Below are positions 63,563 through 64,000 of a stretch of 64,000 nt of DNA, one piece after another; position 1 is the first letter of the stretch, and each line of letters starts with the position of its first letter. Source of the DNA: Furcasterigmium furcatum (taxonomy: Eukaryota; Ascomycota; Sordariomycetes; Glomerellales; Plectosphaerellaceae); contig BCIA01000005.1 in assembly GCA_001599815.1 (NCBI GenBank), positions 909,088-973,087 on the forward strand, written 5' to 3'. The translations under genes were made by a program, and so were the position numbers. The notes under the pieces were generated by a model. It worked only from the letters and a program-made list of their open reading frames with translations. It was not told the origin of the DNA and did not search any database.

Positions 63563-64000
63563 TGTGGGAGTAGGAGGAGGAGGAGCGGGTAACTGCGCCG
63601 GCGTTCGGGTCGCACACTGGGCAGGCGGCTCACAGTTGAGAGTCCATAGGTGTTCAGGACGGAAGGCGCCGCGATGCCCACTGGTAGTGCCTTCCTTAGG
63701 TAAGTGGCTGGGTAGGTCGGTCTTGTGTGATGGAAGGGAAGGAGCTCAGGACGAATGAAAACGAAGCGCAGCCCGGTATTTATGCTCGAGGCACGTACGG
63801 GGCTTGCGTCCCGGAGGTGGCCAGCGAGGACACGGAAAAAATGAAGTCCGAACGTGGCCTGAAGCCCAGCCTTGTATCAGTATCGTGGCGGCTTCAGACT
63901 CGTCATTGGTGAGAGAAGCTTCCACTGCTACCCGGGTACTGACGTACATACCAAGCCCGTTGTTTTAAATCTTGTAAGCCATCATGATCGCTGCATTGCA
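63563..64000. other. Upstream DNA to window end
   Basis: Probable promoter of the minus-strand gene ending at 63562. A frame at 63061-63681 (minus) overlaps it without coding bias. No further gene is seen before the window ends. Confidence 0.4.

Overview
The window looks like nuclear chromosomal DNA of a filamentous ascomycete, most likely a Sordariomycete. The evidence is many short introns (about 50-70 nt, GT-AG with CTAAC-type branch sites), strong C-ending codon bias in real exons, and a gene set including a HET-domain protein, a velvet-like factor, a Set9-type H4K20 methyltransferase, a PREG/Pho80-type cyclin and Dal5-type and sugar MFS transporters. Genes are monocistronic and lie on both strands. 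I rebuilt exon joins by eye from splice signals and reading-frame continuity. I see no operon, no CRISPR array, no convincing tRNA or rRNA gene and no intact transposon.

Layout. 0-1.1 kb: 3' end of an unrecognised disordered protein. 2.3-7.1 kb: a degraded segment with relics of an amino-acid permease (C-terminal part at 2.3-3.0 kb, N-terminal exon at 6.8-7.1 kb) and of a GMC oxidoreductase. Between them lie two intact small secreted cysteine-rich proteins with Kex2-type sites (3.6-4.2 and 5.4-6.0 kb) and a 117-bp alternating tandem repeat. 7.3-10.0 kb: a divergent pair, a class C beta-lactamase-fold hydrolase and a DHDPS-family aldolase. 10.0-14.0 kb: gene-poor, then a velvet-like protein. 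16.3-21.7 kb: a secreted subtilase and a secreted carboxylesterase, both on the minus strand. 22.4-31 kb: a BolA-like mitochondrial protein, a ThDP enzyme, a Pho80-type cyclin and a BTB protein. 31.3-33.3 kb: a HET-domain protein. 35.4-39.1 kb: a Dal5-type MFS transporter convergent with a prolidase-type aminopeptidase. 42.8-44.8 kb: an MFS sugar transporter. 46.4-53.4 kb: a HAUS3-like coiled-coil protein, an LrgA/LrgB-type membrane protein and the prolyl isomerase Pin1/Ess1. 55.3-60.3 kb: RPB9, mitochondrial uL14 and Set9. 61.4-63.6 kb: a tiny membrane protein and an acidic coiled-coil protein with an internal 66-bp duplication.

How the parts relate. Right of about 20 kb the genes are mostly housekeeping or regulatory (transcription, translation, phosphate signalling, chromatin, mitosis). 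The left end carries secretion-related genes and decayed genes, which fits an accessory segment. The most unusual observations are: (1) the first intron of RPB9 stays open in frame for about 157 codons with strong coding bias, predicting an alternative 244-residue product; (2) two secreted cysteine-rich precursors sit inside permease debris; (3) three of about 32 inferred introns look GC-AG; (4) Pin1 has a first coding exon consisting only of its ATG. No protein or RNA evidence was available, so all functions come from motif and family recognition.
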